Positions 1 to 7,846 of a stretch of 11,093 bases of DNA are shown in pieces. Below the pieces are notes generated by a model that saw nothing but the letters and a program-made list of their open reading frames with translations, was not told where the DNA came from and made no database searches. Position numbers and translations under genes: made by a program. Source of the DNA: Kiritimatiellia bacterium (GTDB lineage Bacteria > Verrucomicrobiota > Kiritimatiellia > RFP12 > DVOR01); contig CAAGNN010000043.1 of NCBI GenBank assembly GCA_900771325.1, forward strand, positions 1 to 11,093, in the 5' to 3' direction. Positions within the stretch are counted from its first letter, which is position 1. Every line of letters starts with the position of its first letter.

Positions 1-122
1 CAGCCCCGGGTTCGAGGTCGACCAGCCCCGGGTTCAAGGTCGACCAGCCCCGGGTTCAAGGTCGACCAGCCCCGGGTTCAAGGTCGACCAGCCCCGGGTT
101 CAAGGTCGACCAGCCCCGAGTT
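1..122. repeat. 22-bp direct tandem repeat, five full copies plus a partial
   Basis: Seen directly: a 22-bp unit starting CAGCCCCGGGTTC and ending AAGGTCGAC is repeated without spacers at 1-22, 23-44, 45-66, 67-88 and 89-110. A sixth, decaying copy covers 111-122 with one mismatch. Copies 2 to 5 are identical; copy 1 differs by one base (G for A at unit position 14). Each unit holds the palindrome CCCGGG, and the 8-bp palindrome GGTCGACC spans each junction between copies. The array touches the left edge, so its full length is unknown. The unit length is not a multiple of three and no frame through it looks like a gene. It ends about 50 bp upstream of the promoter of the carboxyltransferase gene. 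Its role is unknown: a minisatellite, an operator array or iteron-like sites are all possible. Confidence 0.95.
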
Positions 123-133
123 AACCTTTCAGA

Positions 134-148
134 CCGTTCACCGTTCAC
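134..148. repeat. Short heptamer tandem repeat (CCGTTCA x2)
   Basis: CCGTTCA occurs twice in tandem (134-140, 141-147) and is followed by C, which would begin a third copy. It lies between the 22-bp array and the promoter. Two copies are little evidence on their own, but a different heptamer is repeated in the other intergenic region of this window. Confidence 0.5.
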
Positions 149-173
149 TCGCACAACTTTCCGAGCAGAGTGC

Positions 174-203
174 TTGACGCGGAGGGGGGTGAAGTGGGAT
201 AAT
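174..203 (+). promoter_or_regulatory. Sigma70-type promoter upstream of the carboxyltransferase gene
   Basis: A -35 element TTGACG (174-179, 5 of 6 to consensus) and a -10 element GATAAT (198-203, 5 of 6) are separated by 18 bp. A TG one base upstream of the -10 (195-196) makes an extended -10. Transcription would be expected to begin near 210, giving a leader of about 50 nt before the ATG at 260. The local AT content is higher than in the surrounding sequence. This is the clearest promoter in the window and could drive the whole downstream run. The start point is inferred from spacing. Confidence 0.75.
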
Positions 204-259
204 AGAGGCACTTTATGATTTCGCGTTGAAAGACCGAAGAAACCGAAAGGACACTGGTT

Positions 260-2119
260 ATGGCTAAAGCCGAGAAGAAGACGGTTCGCTTTGTAGACAC
301 CTCGTTGCGCGATGCGCACCAGTCGCTCTGGGCCACGCGGATGCGGACGAAGGATATCTTGGGCATCCTTGAAGCGGTGGACGATGCTGGCTTCTACGCC
401 ATTGAGTGCTGGGGCGGGGCCACCTTCGATGTGTGTATGCGCTTCCTGCGTGAAGATCCCTGGGAGCGTCTGCGCCAGATTAAGGCGGTCTGCAAGAAGA
501 CGCCGCTGCAGATGCTCCTGCGCGGGCAGAACTGCCTGGGCTACAAGCACTATCCCGATGACGTGCTCGAGCGCTGCATCGCCAAGATGTGCGAGAACGG
601 GATGGACATCTTCCGTTGCTTCGACGCGCTCAACGACGTGCGTAACCTCGAGGCCGCCATCAAGGCCGTCAAGAAGTATGGTGGCCACGCGCAGGGCACC
701 ATCTGCTACACCGTCTCGCCCGTGCACACGGTGGCTAACTACGTCAAGTTCGCCAAGGCGCAGGTCGACCTGGGCATTGACAGCCTGGCCATCAAGGATA
801 TGGCCGGCATCCTCGACCCCGCCGCCGCGCGCGAACTGGTCAGCGGCCTGAAGAAGGCGTTGCCCGACCTGCCCATCGAGATTCACTCGCATATGACCAG
901 CGGTATGGCCCCGGCGATGTATATGGCCGCCGTCGAGGCCGGCGCCGGCGCCATTGACTGCTCGGTGGCCACCCTCTCTGGCTTCTCCTCGCAGCCGGCC
1001 CACGGCACGATGCGCGCCATCTTTGAGGGTCTGGGCTACGACACCGGCCTGAAGACCGAACGCCTGACCGAGATTGACAACTACTTCAAGAAGCTCAAGC
1101 CCGAGCGCGCCCTCAAGGCCAACGCCGGTGCCGAGGTGGTGGATGTGCAGGTGCTGCTGCACCACATCCCCGGCGGAATGATCTCCAATACCCGTAGTCA
1201 GCTGGCTCAGCAGGACGCGCTGGACCGTCTGCCCGAAGTGCTCGAGGAGCTCCCGCGCGTGCGTAAGGATATGGGCTATCCGCCCCTGGTCACGCCCACC
1301 TCGCAGATTATGGGCGTGCAGGCCGTCCTCAATGTCCTCGCTGGCAAGCGCTACGAGATGGTCTCCAACGAGACGCGCCAGTACGTGGCCGGCTACTATG
1401 GCCGCTCGCCCGCGCCGGTCGATCCCAAGCTCGAGAAGAAGATCCTCAATGACGAGAAGAAGATTACCTGCCGCCCGGCCGACCTGATCAAGCCCGGTCT
1501 GGCCCAGGCCGCCAAGGAGCTCGACCCCAAGCTGGTCAAGAGCGAAGAGGACATCCTTTCCTACTGCATGTTCCCGGCCGTGGCGTTGGATTACTTCGCC
1601 TGGCGCGCCAAGCCCGAAGGCGAGCGCGACCCCATCCCCGCCGATACCGAGATGACGATGGCCAAGGCCGAGGCCGAAGCCAAGGCGGCCGAGGAGGCTC
1701 CCAAGCCCGCGCCGCTCACCCCCGATGATGCCAAGTTCGCCGTCATCGGCAAGCAGTTCGTGGCCCTCTTCGGGTCGCTCGGCGGCGGCATCAAGGTTGA
1801 CGCTGCGGCCCTGGCCACCGCGCCGGCGGCTGATGCGGCTCCGGCTGCCGCCGAGGCTGCGGCCCCCGCCGCGCCGGCCAAGCCCGCCAAGACCCTCAAC
1901 GCCACCCTCACCGGCACCTTCTACCGCTCCGACGCGCCCGGCAAGGCCAATATGGTCGAAGAAGGCGCCACGGTGAAGGCCGGCGATCCGGTCTGCGTGC
2001 TCGAGGCGATGAAGCTCTTCAACCCGGTGAAGGCCACGGAGAATTGCAAGATTGTCCGCTTCCTGGTCAAGCCCGGCGACAATGTCCAGAAGGGGTCGCC
2101 CATCGCAGAGATTGAGTAA
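260..2119 (+). CDS. oadA: OadA/PycB-like biotin-dependent carboxyltransferase with fused biotinyl domain
   Basis: This 619-aa protein matches the alpha subunit of oxaloacetate decarboxylase and subunit B of two-subunit pyruvate carboxylase, which move CO2 between carboxybiotin and pyruvate/oxaloacetate. Residues about 10-280 form the carboxyltransferase barrel. It has the opening motif DTSLRDAHQS (metal-ligand Asp18), the KDMAG motif with Lys179, and the metal-binding pair His209 and His211 in IHSHMTSG. Residues about 295-500 are the conserved carboxylase domain (TPTSQIMGVQAVLNVL). An Ala/Pro-rich linker (about 514-545) leads to a biotinyl domain with EAMKLFN, so Lys585 is the predicted biotin site, 34 residues from the C-terminus. 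That domain resembles AccB more than the usual OadA type (see findings). The start at 260 has AAAGGA (246-251) 8 nt upstream. No biotin carboxylase and no OadB/OadG membrane subunit is present, so decarboxylase, carboxylase and transcarboxylase roles cannot be told apart here. The family is certain; the exact reaction is not. Confidence 0.93.
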   Translation: MAKAEKKTVRFVDTSLRDAHQSLWATRMRTKDILGILEAVDDAGFYAIECWGGATFDVCMRFLREDPWERLRQIKAVCKKTPLQMLLRGQNCLGYKHYPDDVLERCIAKMCENGMDIFRCFDALNDVRNLEAAIKAVKKYGGHAQGTICYTVSPVHTVANYVKFAKAQVDLGIDSLAIKDMAGILDPAAARELVSGLKKALPDLPIEIHSHMTSGMAPAMYMAAVEAGAGAIDCSVATLSGFSSQPAHGTMRAIFEGLGYDTGLKTERLTEIDNYFKKLKPERALKANAGAEVVDVQVLLHHIPGGMISNTRSQLAQQDALDRLPEVLEELPRVRKDMGYPPLVTPTSQIMGVQAVLNVLAGKRYEMVSNETRQYVAGYYGRSPAPVDPKLEKKILNDEKKITCRPADLIKPGLAQAAKELDPKLVKSEEDILSYCMFPAVALDYFAWRAKPEGERDPIPADTEMTMAKAEAEAKAAEEAPKPAPLTPDDAKFAVIGKQFVALFGSLGGGIKVDAAALATAPAADAAPAAAEAAAPAAPAKPAKTLNATLTGTFYRSDAPGKANMVEEGATVKAGDPVCVLEAMKLFNPVKATENCKIVRFLVKPGDNVQKGSPIAEIE

Positions 2120-2164
2120 GGCGAAAGCCGCTCCAATGGCTGTGCCAGCCTAAGCAAGCGTGAT

Positions 2165-2201
2165 GGCCGGGCGCGGGAATACCGCGTTCCGGCCTCTGTT
2201 T
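2165..2201 (+). terminator. Terminator-like hairpin, probably leaky
   Basis: GGCCGG (2165-2170) pairs with CCGGCC (2189-2194), and CGCGG (2172-2176) pairs with CCGCG (2182-2186), with a small internal loop (G opposite TT) and a 5-nt loop. The sequence after it, TCTGTTT, is only a weak T tract. A smaller stem, GGCTG/CAGCC, lies just upstream (2138-2150). It sits in the 141-bp gap between the carboxyltransferase and ABC exporter genes. It could reduce read-through or protect the upstream mRNA end. I see no convincing new promoter after it. Confidence 0.4.
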
Positions 2202-2260
2202 AGCCCGGCGCACAGCCTCTCCCCTTTCCCCAAACAACCCATCGAGAAAGCGCAAACCCT

Positions 2261-4378
2261 ATGGCAAAGAAGCGAAAGACCCAGCAAGAGACCCTCGGGC
2301 GGGAGTGGTTCGACCGTGAATACTCCGCGCGCGAGGTCTACGGGCGGTTGTGGGGGTTTGCGCGGCGCTACCGGCGCGTCATCTTCCTGGGCGCATTTCT
2401 GGGGATGGTGACCGGCGGCGCGTGGGTGCCAATCTTCTCGGCCATCCAGCCGATGCTCCAGCAACTGCAGCCCGACGCGCCCGTTGAGGGGGTCTATGCC
2501 GACTTGCAGAACACGTTGGGCGACCTCTCCACGGCCACCGGTGCCATTGAGACCTCGGGCAAGGCGATGGTCTCGCAGCCCGAAGCGGTCCGCGAAGAGG
2601 CTCCCAAGGTGCTCGCGCAGGTCGGGGAGCTGAACGCGGTCCATCAGGACTTGGCAAAGATTACCGAGGGCTTTGCGCCCAAGGCGCAGAAGTCGAAGCT
2701 CGAGCGGCAAAGCGCGGCCGAGAGCGCCAAGTATCAGAAGTATCTGGACTTGGCTGAGTCGTGGTTGGCGAAGGTGGGAGTCCACGGGCTGGCAGCCACG
2801 ATGTGCCTCTTTGGTCTGCTATTGGTGGCCGTGATTCTGCTGAAGATGATCACGCAGTTCCTGAACCAATACTATCTGACCAAGGCGGGAATGCAGGTGG
2901 TCAGGGATGTGCGCAACGCGATGTTCGCCCACCTGCAAGCGCAGTCGCTGGCCTTCCACGGCCGCAGCGATGTGGGCAAGTTGATGAGCCGCGCCTCCAA
3001 CGACCCCGAGACCCTCCGCACCCTTATCAGCCAGACGATGAGCGACATCTGCCGCGCACCCTTCGAGCTCCTCGGTGCCATTGGCTTCGTCTGCTGGTTC
3101 GCCATCCATAACGATATGGTCTCGCTCCTGCTCATCGCGGTGATTGGCTACCCGATGTGCATTGTGCCGGTGGTGTGGCTCGGGCGCATGATCCGTAAGT
3201 GGTCCAAGCGCCTGCTCGAGCAGACCGCCGGCATCGGCTCGAACTTCCACGAGAACCTCACCTGCATCCGCGTGGTCAAGGCCTATCACACCGAGCAGGC
3301 GGAGATCGAGAAGTACGAAGCGGCCAACCTGCGCGCACTCAAGATGTCGTTGCGTGCCGTGCGTTGGGGCATCTCGGTGGGGCCGATGACCGAGGCGGTG
3401 GCCTTCCTGCTCGCGGCCATCTTCATCATCTACTGCTTCGGCACCGGCCACGGGGTGGACGAGATTATTCCGCTGGTGCCGCCCTTCCTCATCCTCTACA
3501 AGCCGATGAAGCAGCTCGGGCGCCTACAGACGGCCCTCGAGAGCGGGCGCGCCGCCCTCCAGCGCATCTTCTCCCTGCTCGATGTGCACGAGGAGTTGCT
3601 GGAGAAGCCCGATGCCCTCCCCTTGGCGCAGTTCACCAACGCGATTGAGTTCGACCACGTGGACTTCCGCTACGCCAGCGATGGCGTTAACATCATCAAG
3701 GATGCTCACTTCACCATCCGCCGCGGGCAGATGTACGCCGTGGTCGGCTCCACCGGTAGCGGCAAGAGCACTCTCGCCAACCTCCTTGCGCGCTTCTACG
3801 ATGTCAGCGCCGGCCAGGTGCGCATCGACGGCCACGACATCCGCGACTACCGCATTGCCGACGTGCGCAACATCATCGGCGCGGTGACCCAGGAGTCGCT
3901 CCTCTTCAACACCACCATCGCCGCGAACATCGCCTACGGCTCGCCCAACGCCACCCAAGCGGAGATTGAGCACGCCGCCAAACTCGCCAACGCCCACGAC
4001 TTCATCGTTGCCCACCCCGAGGGCTACAACCGCATCGTCGGCGAAAAGGGCTTCGTCCTCAGCGGCGGCGAGCGCCAGCGCGTAGCCATCGCCCGCGCCA
4101 TCCTGCGCAATCCGCCCATCCTCATCCTCGACGAAGCCACCTCTGCACTCGACACCATCACCGAGCAGCAGGTCCAGCACGCCATCAACAACCTGATGCA
4201 GAATCGCACCATCTTCGCCATTGCCCACCGCCTCTCCACCATCCGCAAGGCCGACTGCATTCTGGTGCTCGACCACGGCGTGATTGTCGAGCGCGGCACG
4301 CACGATGAACTTTACGCCAAGGGCGGGGTCTACCGCCGTCTCTGCGACATCCAAAACCGTCAACACTTGGAAGCTTAA
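2261..4378 (+). CDS. ABC exporter, fused permease and ATPase (MsbA/lipid-exporter type) with a long first loop
   Basis: This 705-aa half-transporter would form an inner-membrane homodimer that exports a substrate using ATP. The membrane part has hydrophobic segments near 40-62 and 177-199, a pair near 270-310, and two more near 375-420. The ATPase part is complete: Walker A GSTGSGKST (496-504, Lys502), Q-loop VTQES, signature LSGGE (600-604), Walker B ILILDEA with Asp624 and catalytic Glu625, D-loop SALD, and switch His656. Relatives are usually about 580-620 aa. The extra length is a hydrophilic stretch of about 110 residues between the first two membrane helices, rich in Gln, Glu, Lys and Ala and predicted by eye to be helical. 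It should lie outside the cytoplasm. The start at 2261 (MAKKRK) has a purine-rich GAGAAAG (2244-2250) as a weak ribosome site. The stop lies 2 bp before the protease start, so the two are coupled. The substrate is unknown; lipid or lipid-linked cargo is the family default. Codon composition changes partway through the gene. Confidence 0.95.
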   Translation: MAKKRKTQQETLGREWFDREYSAREVYGRLWGFARRYRRVIFLGAFLGMVTGGAWVPIFSAIQPMLQQLQPDAPVEGVYADLQNTLGDLSTATGAIETSGKAMVSQPEAVREEAPKVLAQVGELNAVHQDLAKITEGFAPKAQKSKLERQSAAESAKYQKYLDLAESWLAKVGVHGLAATMCLFGLLLVAVILLKMITQFLNQYYLTKAGMQVVRDVRNAMFAHLQAQSLAFHGRSDVGKLMSRASNDPETLRTLISQTMSDICRAPFELLGAIGFVCWFAIHNDMVSLLLIAVIGYPMCIVPVVWLGRMIRKWSKRLLEQTAGIGSNFHENLTCIRVVKAYHTEQAEIEKYEAANLRALKMSLRAVRWGISVGPMTEAVAFLLAAIFIIYCFGTGHGVDEIIPLVPPFLILYKPMKQLGRLQTALESGRAALQRIFSLLDVHEELLEKPDALPLAQFTNAIEFDHVDFRYASDGVNIIKDAHFTIRRGQMYAVVGSTGSGKSTLANLLARFYDVSAGQVRIDGHDIRDYRIADVRNIIGAVTQESLLFNTTIAANIAYGSPNATQAEIEHAAKLANAHDFIVAHPEGYNRIVGEKGFVLSGGERQRVAIARAILRNPPILILDEATSALDTITEQQVQHAINNLMQNRTIFAIAHRLSTIRKADCILVLDHGVIVERGTHDELYAKGGVYRRLCDIQNRQHLEA

Positions 4379-4380
4379 CT

Positions 4381-7300
4381 ATGCCTGGCCCCTCTTCACC
4401 CGCTGCATCATCGTTCCGTCATGCACTCGCGTTGCTCTGCGCCCTAGCCGCGCTCCCGAGCGCTCTACGCGCCGCCGAGCCCCAGGCCCCTCAGCCCGAG
4501 GTTCCGCAATGGGCCTGCCGCCCGGCAGCCGTCACCCTCCCGCAGGGCTTCGACCCCGAGCGCATCTACCTCGCCTCGCGCCCCTCGCTCTTGCCCGACG
4601 GCAAGCACTTCCTCTTTGAGTGGTGCGATGCCATCTGGTTGGCGGCCACCGAGGGCGGCGTGGCCAAGGTCATCCAGCACTCCTCGGGCCGCGATGCCTG
4701 GCCGCTGGTCTCGCACGATGGCCGCCGCTTCGCCTTCCAATCCAACCGCAACGGCGGCTGGCACATGTTCGTGGCCGACATCGCCGAGGGTGCCGAGGCG
4801 CGCCAGGTGGCCTTCAACTCCGAGGCCGAGCGCCCCTACCAGTGGTCGCCCGACGATTCCGAACTTCTCTGCTTCGTCTTGCGCGACGACTCGGGCTCGG
4901 TCTTCGACCAGTCGCGCCTGGCCTGGTTGCCGGTAGATAAGCGCGCGGCCGAGCGCCGGCTCTTCGATGCGCCCGCCTCCGACCCCGCAGTCTCCCCCGA
5001 CGGCCGCTACATTCTCTTCACCCAAGAGGGCGAAGAGCTCTACCGCAAGGGCTTCGAGGGCGAAAACGCCTCGCGCATCTGGTGCTACGACACGCAGACC
5101 AAGGGCTTCGTCCTGGCCGTCAAACACCCCTCCGAGAGCCTCTCGCCCCTCTGGGCACCCGATGGCAAGGGCTTCTACTACGTCTCCGGCCAAGGTGGTA
5201 CGCAGAACATTTGGTATCACGCCTTCCCCGGCAACGACGAGCGCCAGCTGACCTTCTTCAAGGGTGACAGCGTCATCGCCCCCACCCTCTCGGCCGACGG
5301 CCAGACGATGGTCTTCCGCCAGGGCTTCGACTTCTGGTCCTTCAACCCCACAACCCCCGGCGTGGCCCCCAAGAAGATTGAGCTGCGGCCCGAAGACACC
5401 GGCCTGGCCCGCGCCGCCACCCGCCGCCGCTATTACACCACCCTCTGGAACAACGATGCCTTCGGCTCCCTCTCGGCCACTAGCGGCGGCATGGAGTTCG
5501 CCTTCACTGCCGGCGGCGACCTCTATGTGATGGAGACTACCCTGCGCGAGCCCAAGCTCGTCTACGGCGACTCCCGCACTCAGGAGCGCGACTGCGTCTT
5601 CTCCAAGGATGGCTCGCGCCTCTACTTCTTCTCCGACCGTGGCGACAATGTGGCCCTACTGATGGCCGAGAAGGGCCGCAACGACTTCTTCTGGTGGGAG
5701 AACGCCACTTTCAAGGTCCGGCCGCTCGTCGACGACTCCCTCCGCCGCGAAGGCCTCTCCGTCTCCCCCGACGGCAAGCGTCTAGCTTGGGTGGAGACCA
5801 CCAGCGTGCTCACCGTGGCCGACACCGAGGGCCGCGTCATCCGCCGCTTCCCCAAGGTGATGCGCGTAGGCGGCTACGATTGGTCCCCCGACGGCCGCTG
5901 GCTCGTCGCCGCCCTGGCCGACGACTACAGCAACTTCGACATCTGGCTGCTCTCCATCGACGACCCCTCCATCAAGCCCTACAACCTCTCGCGCTCCTTC
6001 ACGCTCGACTCCTATCCCACCTGGTCGCCCGACGGTCAGATCATCATCTGGAACGGCCTGCGCAACGAAACCGGCTCCAATCTCTTCTATGTCTGGCTCC
6101 GCCGCAACGATGAGGAGAGCCTCCGCTCCCAAAGCTACCGCAAGGCCATCGAGAATATGGGCCTGAAGCTGGAAGACCGCCCGGAGGCCTCGAAGATCCT
6201 CGGCGCCACCGTCGCCACCCTCCCCGACCCCAACCGCCCCGACGCTGATGCCACCGCGCCTGTCCCGAAGGACGATGACCGGGTCCAGATTGACCTAGAG
6301 GACCTGCACGAGCGCGTCCGCGCTGTCCCCATCGCCAATATGGGAATGCCCATCTTCGCCCCCGACTCTCGCCGCATCCTCTTCCCGGCCACCATCGGCG
6401 GCAAGCCCGGCACCTATGAAGTCTCCCTCCCCGACAACCTCAATCCGCGCTTCATCAAGTCCCGCTGGGGCTACCCCGTCGGCTGGTTCGGCAAGGACCC
6501 CGACCCCAAGAAGGCCGATCGCCTGGTGATGATTACCTCCGACAAGAAAATCGGCACCCTCGACGAAACCTACGAGTTCGGCGTCTACCAGGAGCTCAAC
6601 CTGCGCGACTACCAAGAGCTCGGCTTCCTCCTCGCCTGGGGCCTCCTGCGCGATTACTACTACGATCCCGCCTTCCACGGCGCCGACTGGGAGGCCATTA
6701 AGCTCAAGTATCAGGCCCCCGCGCGCTACGCCCCCACCCGCTCGGTCTTCGAGCGCATTATCAACAGCCTCAATGGCGAGCTCAACTCCTCGCACCTAGG
6801 CTTCTACCCCAGCGAGGATTCCATCCACGAGTGGGACCGCTCCAACAACTTCCAAGCCTGGGAACCGGTCACTTCCCACCTCGGCGTTATCCTCGACCAG
6901 AACTACACCGGTGACCACGGCTGGATGGTCGCCAGCGTCATCCCCGAAGGCCCCGCCGACTCCCGCCAGATCGACCTTAAGCCCGGCGACCTCATCCTTT
7001 CCATCGACGGCAAGCCGGTGCGCAATGGGATGGACCCCACCCTCCTGCTCAACGGCCCCAAGCCCGGCAAGTTCATCCTCGAGGTCCGCTCGGGCGAGAC
7101 CACCCGCAAGGTCTACATCGAGGCCATCACTTACGGCAAGGCCCGCGAACTGATGCGCAAGGCGATGTACCAGGGCCGCCGCGACTACGTCCACCAGCGC
7201 TCCGGCGGCACCCTCGGCTACATCAACATCGCCCAGATGAACGCCGACGAATACAACCGCTTCGAACGCGAGATCTTTGCCGAAGGCTTCGACAAGGCCG

Positions 7301-7830
7301 GGATGGTCATCGACGTGCGCGACAACACCGGCGGCTTCACGGCCGACAAGGTCCTCAACATCCTCGGTGTTCAGCGCCACTCCTGGTCCGTCCCCCGCCA
7401 CGGCAACCCCGCCTACCTCGCCGGCTACTGGGGTCGCCCGGTCTTCGACAAGCCCGTCGTTGTCCTCTGCAACCAGAACACCGTCTCCAACGGCGAAATC
7501 TTCTCCCACGCCATCAAGCAGCTCGGCCGCGGTAAGCTCGTGGGCGTGCAGACCAATGGCGGGGTCATCGCCACCAACGATGGCCCGCTCCTCGACCTCG
7601 GCACCCTCCGCCGCGCTCACTACGGCTGGTACACCCTCGACGGCACCGATATGGAGCTCCACGGCGCCATCCCCGATGTCATCGTCGAGAACACCCCCGC
7701 CGACACCGTGGCCGGCCGCGACCCGCAGCTCGACGCGGCCATCGATGTCCTCCAAAACGATGTCCGCGACTTCCAGCGCGAGGACAAGCCCTTCGTTCCC
7801 AAGACCTTCCGTTGGGAACACCATCTCTAG
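4381..7830 (+). CDS. Exported tricorn-like S41 serine protease with beta-propellers and PDZ domain
   Basis: This 1149-aa protein has the full tricorn protease layout. A signal peptide (Arg13, hydrophobic core 15-25, likely cleavage near Ala31/Ala32) sends it to the periplasm, whereas archaeal tricorn is cytosolic. Two beta-propellers follow (about 45-330 and 350-680) with many PD40-type blades carrying SPDG-like motifs. Then come a helical C1 segment (from about 745), a PDZ domain (about 832-920) and the S41 core (about 960-1140). By alignment to tricorn from memory, the catalytic tetrad is Ser804 and His805 (GELNSSH), nucleophile Ser1036 (NTVSNGEIF) and Glu1092 (MELHGAIPDV). All four are present, so it should be active. 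Tricorn degrades peptides released by larger proteases. Here it probably trims peptides in the periplasm, either for nutrition or for clearing misfolded protein; that role is inferred. The start at 4381 is supported by GGAAG (4369-4373) lying inside the end of the exporter gene. Cys20 is not in a proper lipobox. Confidence 0.92.
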   Translation: MPGPSSPAASSFRHALALLCALAALPSALRAAEPQAPQPEVPQWACRPAAVTLPQGFDPERIYLASRPSLLPDGKHFLFEWCDAIWLAATEGGVAKVIQHSSGRDAWPLVSHDGRRFAFQSNRNGGWHMFVADIAEGAEARQVAFNSEAERPYQWSPDDSELLCFVLRDDSGSVFDQSRLAWLPVDKRAAERRLFDAPASDPAVSPDGRYILFTQEGEELYRKGFEGENASRIWCYDTQTKGFVLAVKHPSESLSPLWAPDGKGFYYVSGQGGTQNIWYHAFPGNDERQLTFFKGDSVIAPTLSADGQTMVFRQGFDFWSFNPTTPGVAPKKIELRPEDTGLARAATRRRYYTTLWNNDAFGSLSATSGGMEFAFTAGGDLYVMETTLREPKLVYGDSRTQERDCVFSKDGSRLYFFSDRGDNVALLMAEKGRNDFFWWENATFKVRPLVDDSLRREGLSVSPDGKRLAWVETTSVLTVADTEGRVIRRFPKVMRVGGYDWSPDGRWLVAALADDYSNFDIWLLSIDDPSIKPYNLSRSFTLDSYPTWSPDGQIIIWNGLRNETGSNLFYVWLRRNDEESLRSQSYRKAIENMGLKLEDRPEASKILGATVATLPDPNRPDADATAPVPKDDDRVQIDLEDLHERVRAVPIANMGMPIFAPDSRRILFPATIGGKPGTYEVSLPDNLNPRFIKSRWGYPVGWFGKDPDPKKADRLVMITSDKKIGTLDETYEFGVYQELNLRDYQELGFLLAWGLLRDYYYDPAFHGADWEAIKLKYQAPARYAPTRSVFERIINSLNGELNSSHLGFYPSEDSIHEWDRSNNFQAWEPVTSHLGVILDQNYTGDHGWMVASVIPEGPADSRQIDLKPGDLILSIDGKPVRNGMDPTLLLNGPKPGKFILEVRSGETTRKVYIEAITYGKARELMRKAMYQGRRDYVHQRSGGTLGYINIAQMNADEYNRFEREIFAEGFDKAGMVIDVRDNTGGFTADKVLNILGVQRHSWSVPRHGNPAYLAGYWGRPVFDKPVVVLCNQNTVSNGEIFSHAIKQLGRGKLVGVQTNGGVIATNDGPLLDLGTLRRAHYGWYTLDGTDMELHGAIPDVIVENTPADTVAGRDPQLDAAIDVLQNDVRDFQREDKPFVPKTFRWEHHL

Positions 7831-7846
7831 TTCACTTCGCGACACT

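Noticed and set aside
1..122. CRISPR array or tRNA-like element
   Set aside because: The repeats are contiguous with no spacers, so it is not CRISPR. GGTTCGA resembles a tRNA T-loop, but no acceptor, D or anticodon stem can be built around it.
215..229. Tiny upstream reading frame (Met-Ile-Ser-Arg-stop) in the leader of the carboxyltransferase gene
   Set aside because: It has no ribosome site and is within a few bases of the predicted transcription start; chance is the simplest explanation.
260..2119. Na+-pumping oxaloacetate decarboxylase operon
   Set aside because: No OadB or OadG gene is in the window; the next gene is an ABC exporter. The Na+-pump role cannot be claimed from the alpha subunit alone.
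4381..4473. Lipoprotein signal with Cys20 in the protease
   Set aside because: The residues before Cys20 are Leu-Leu; a lipobox needs a small residue directly before the Cys. A type I signal peptide fits better.
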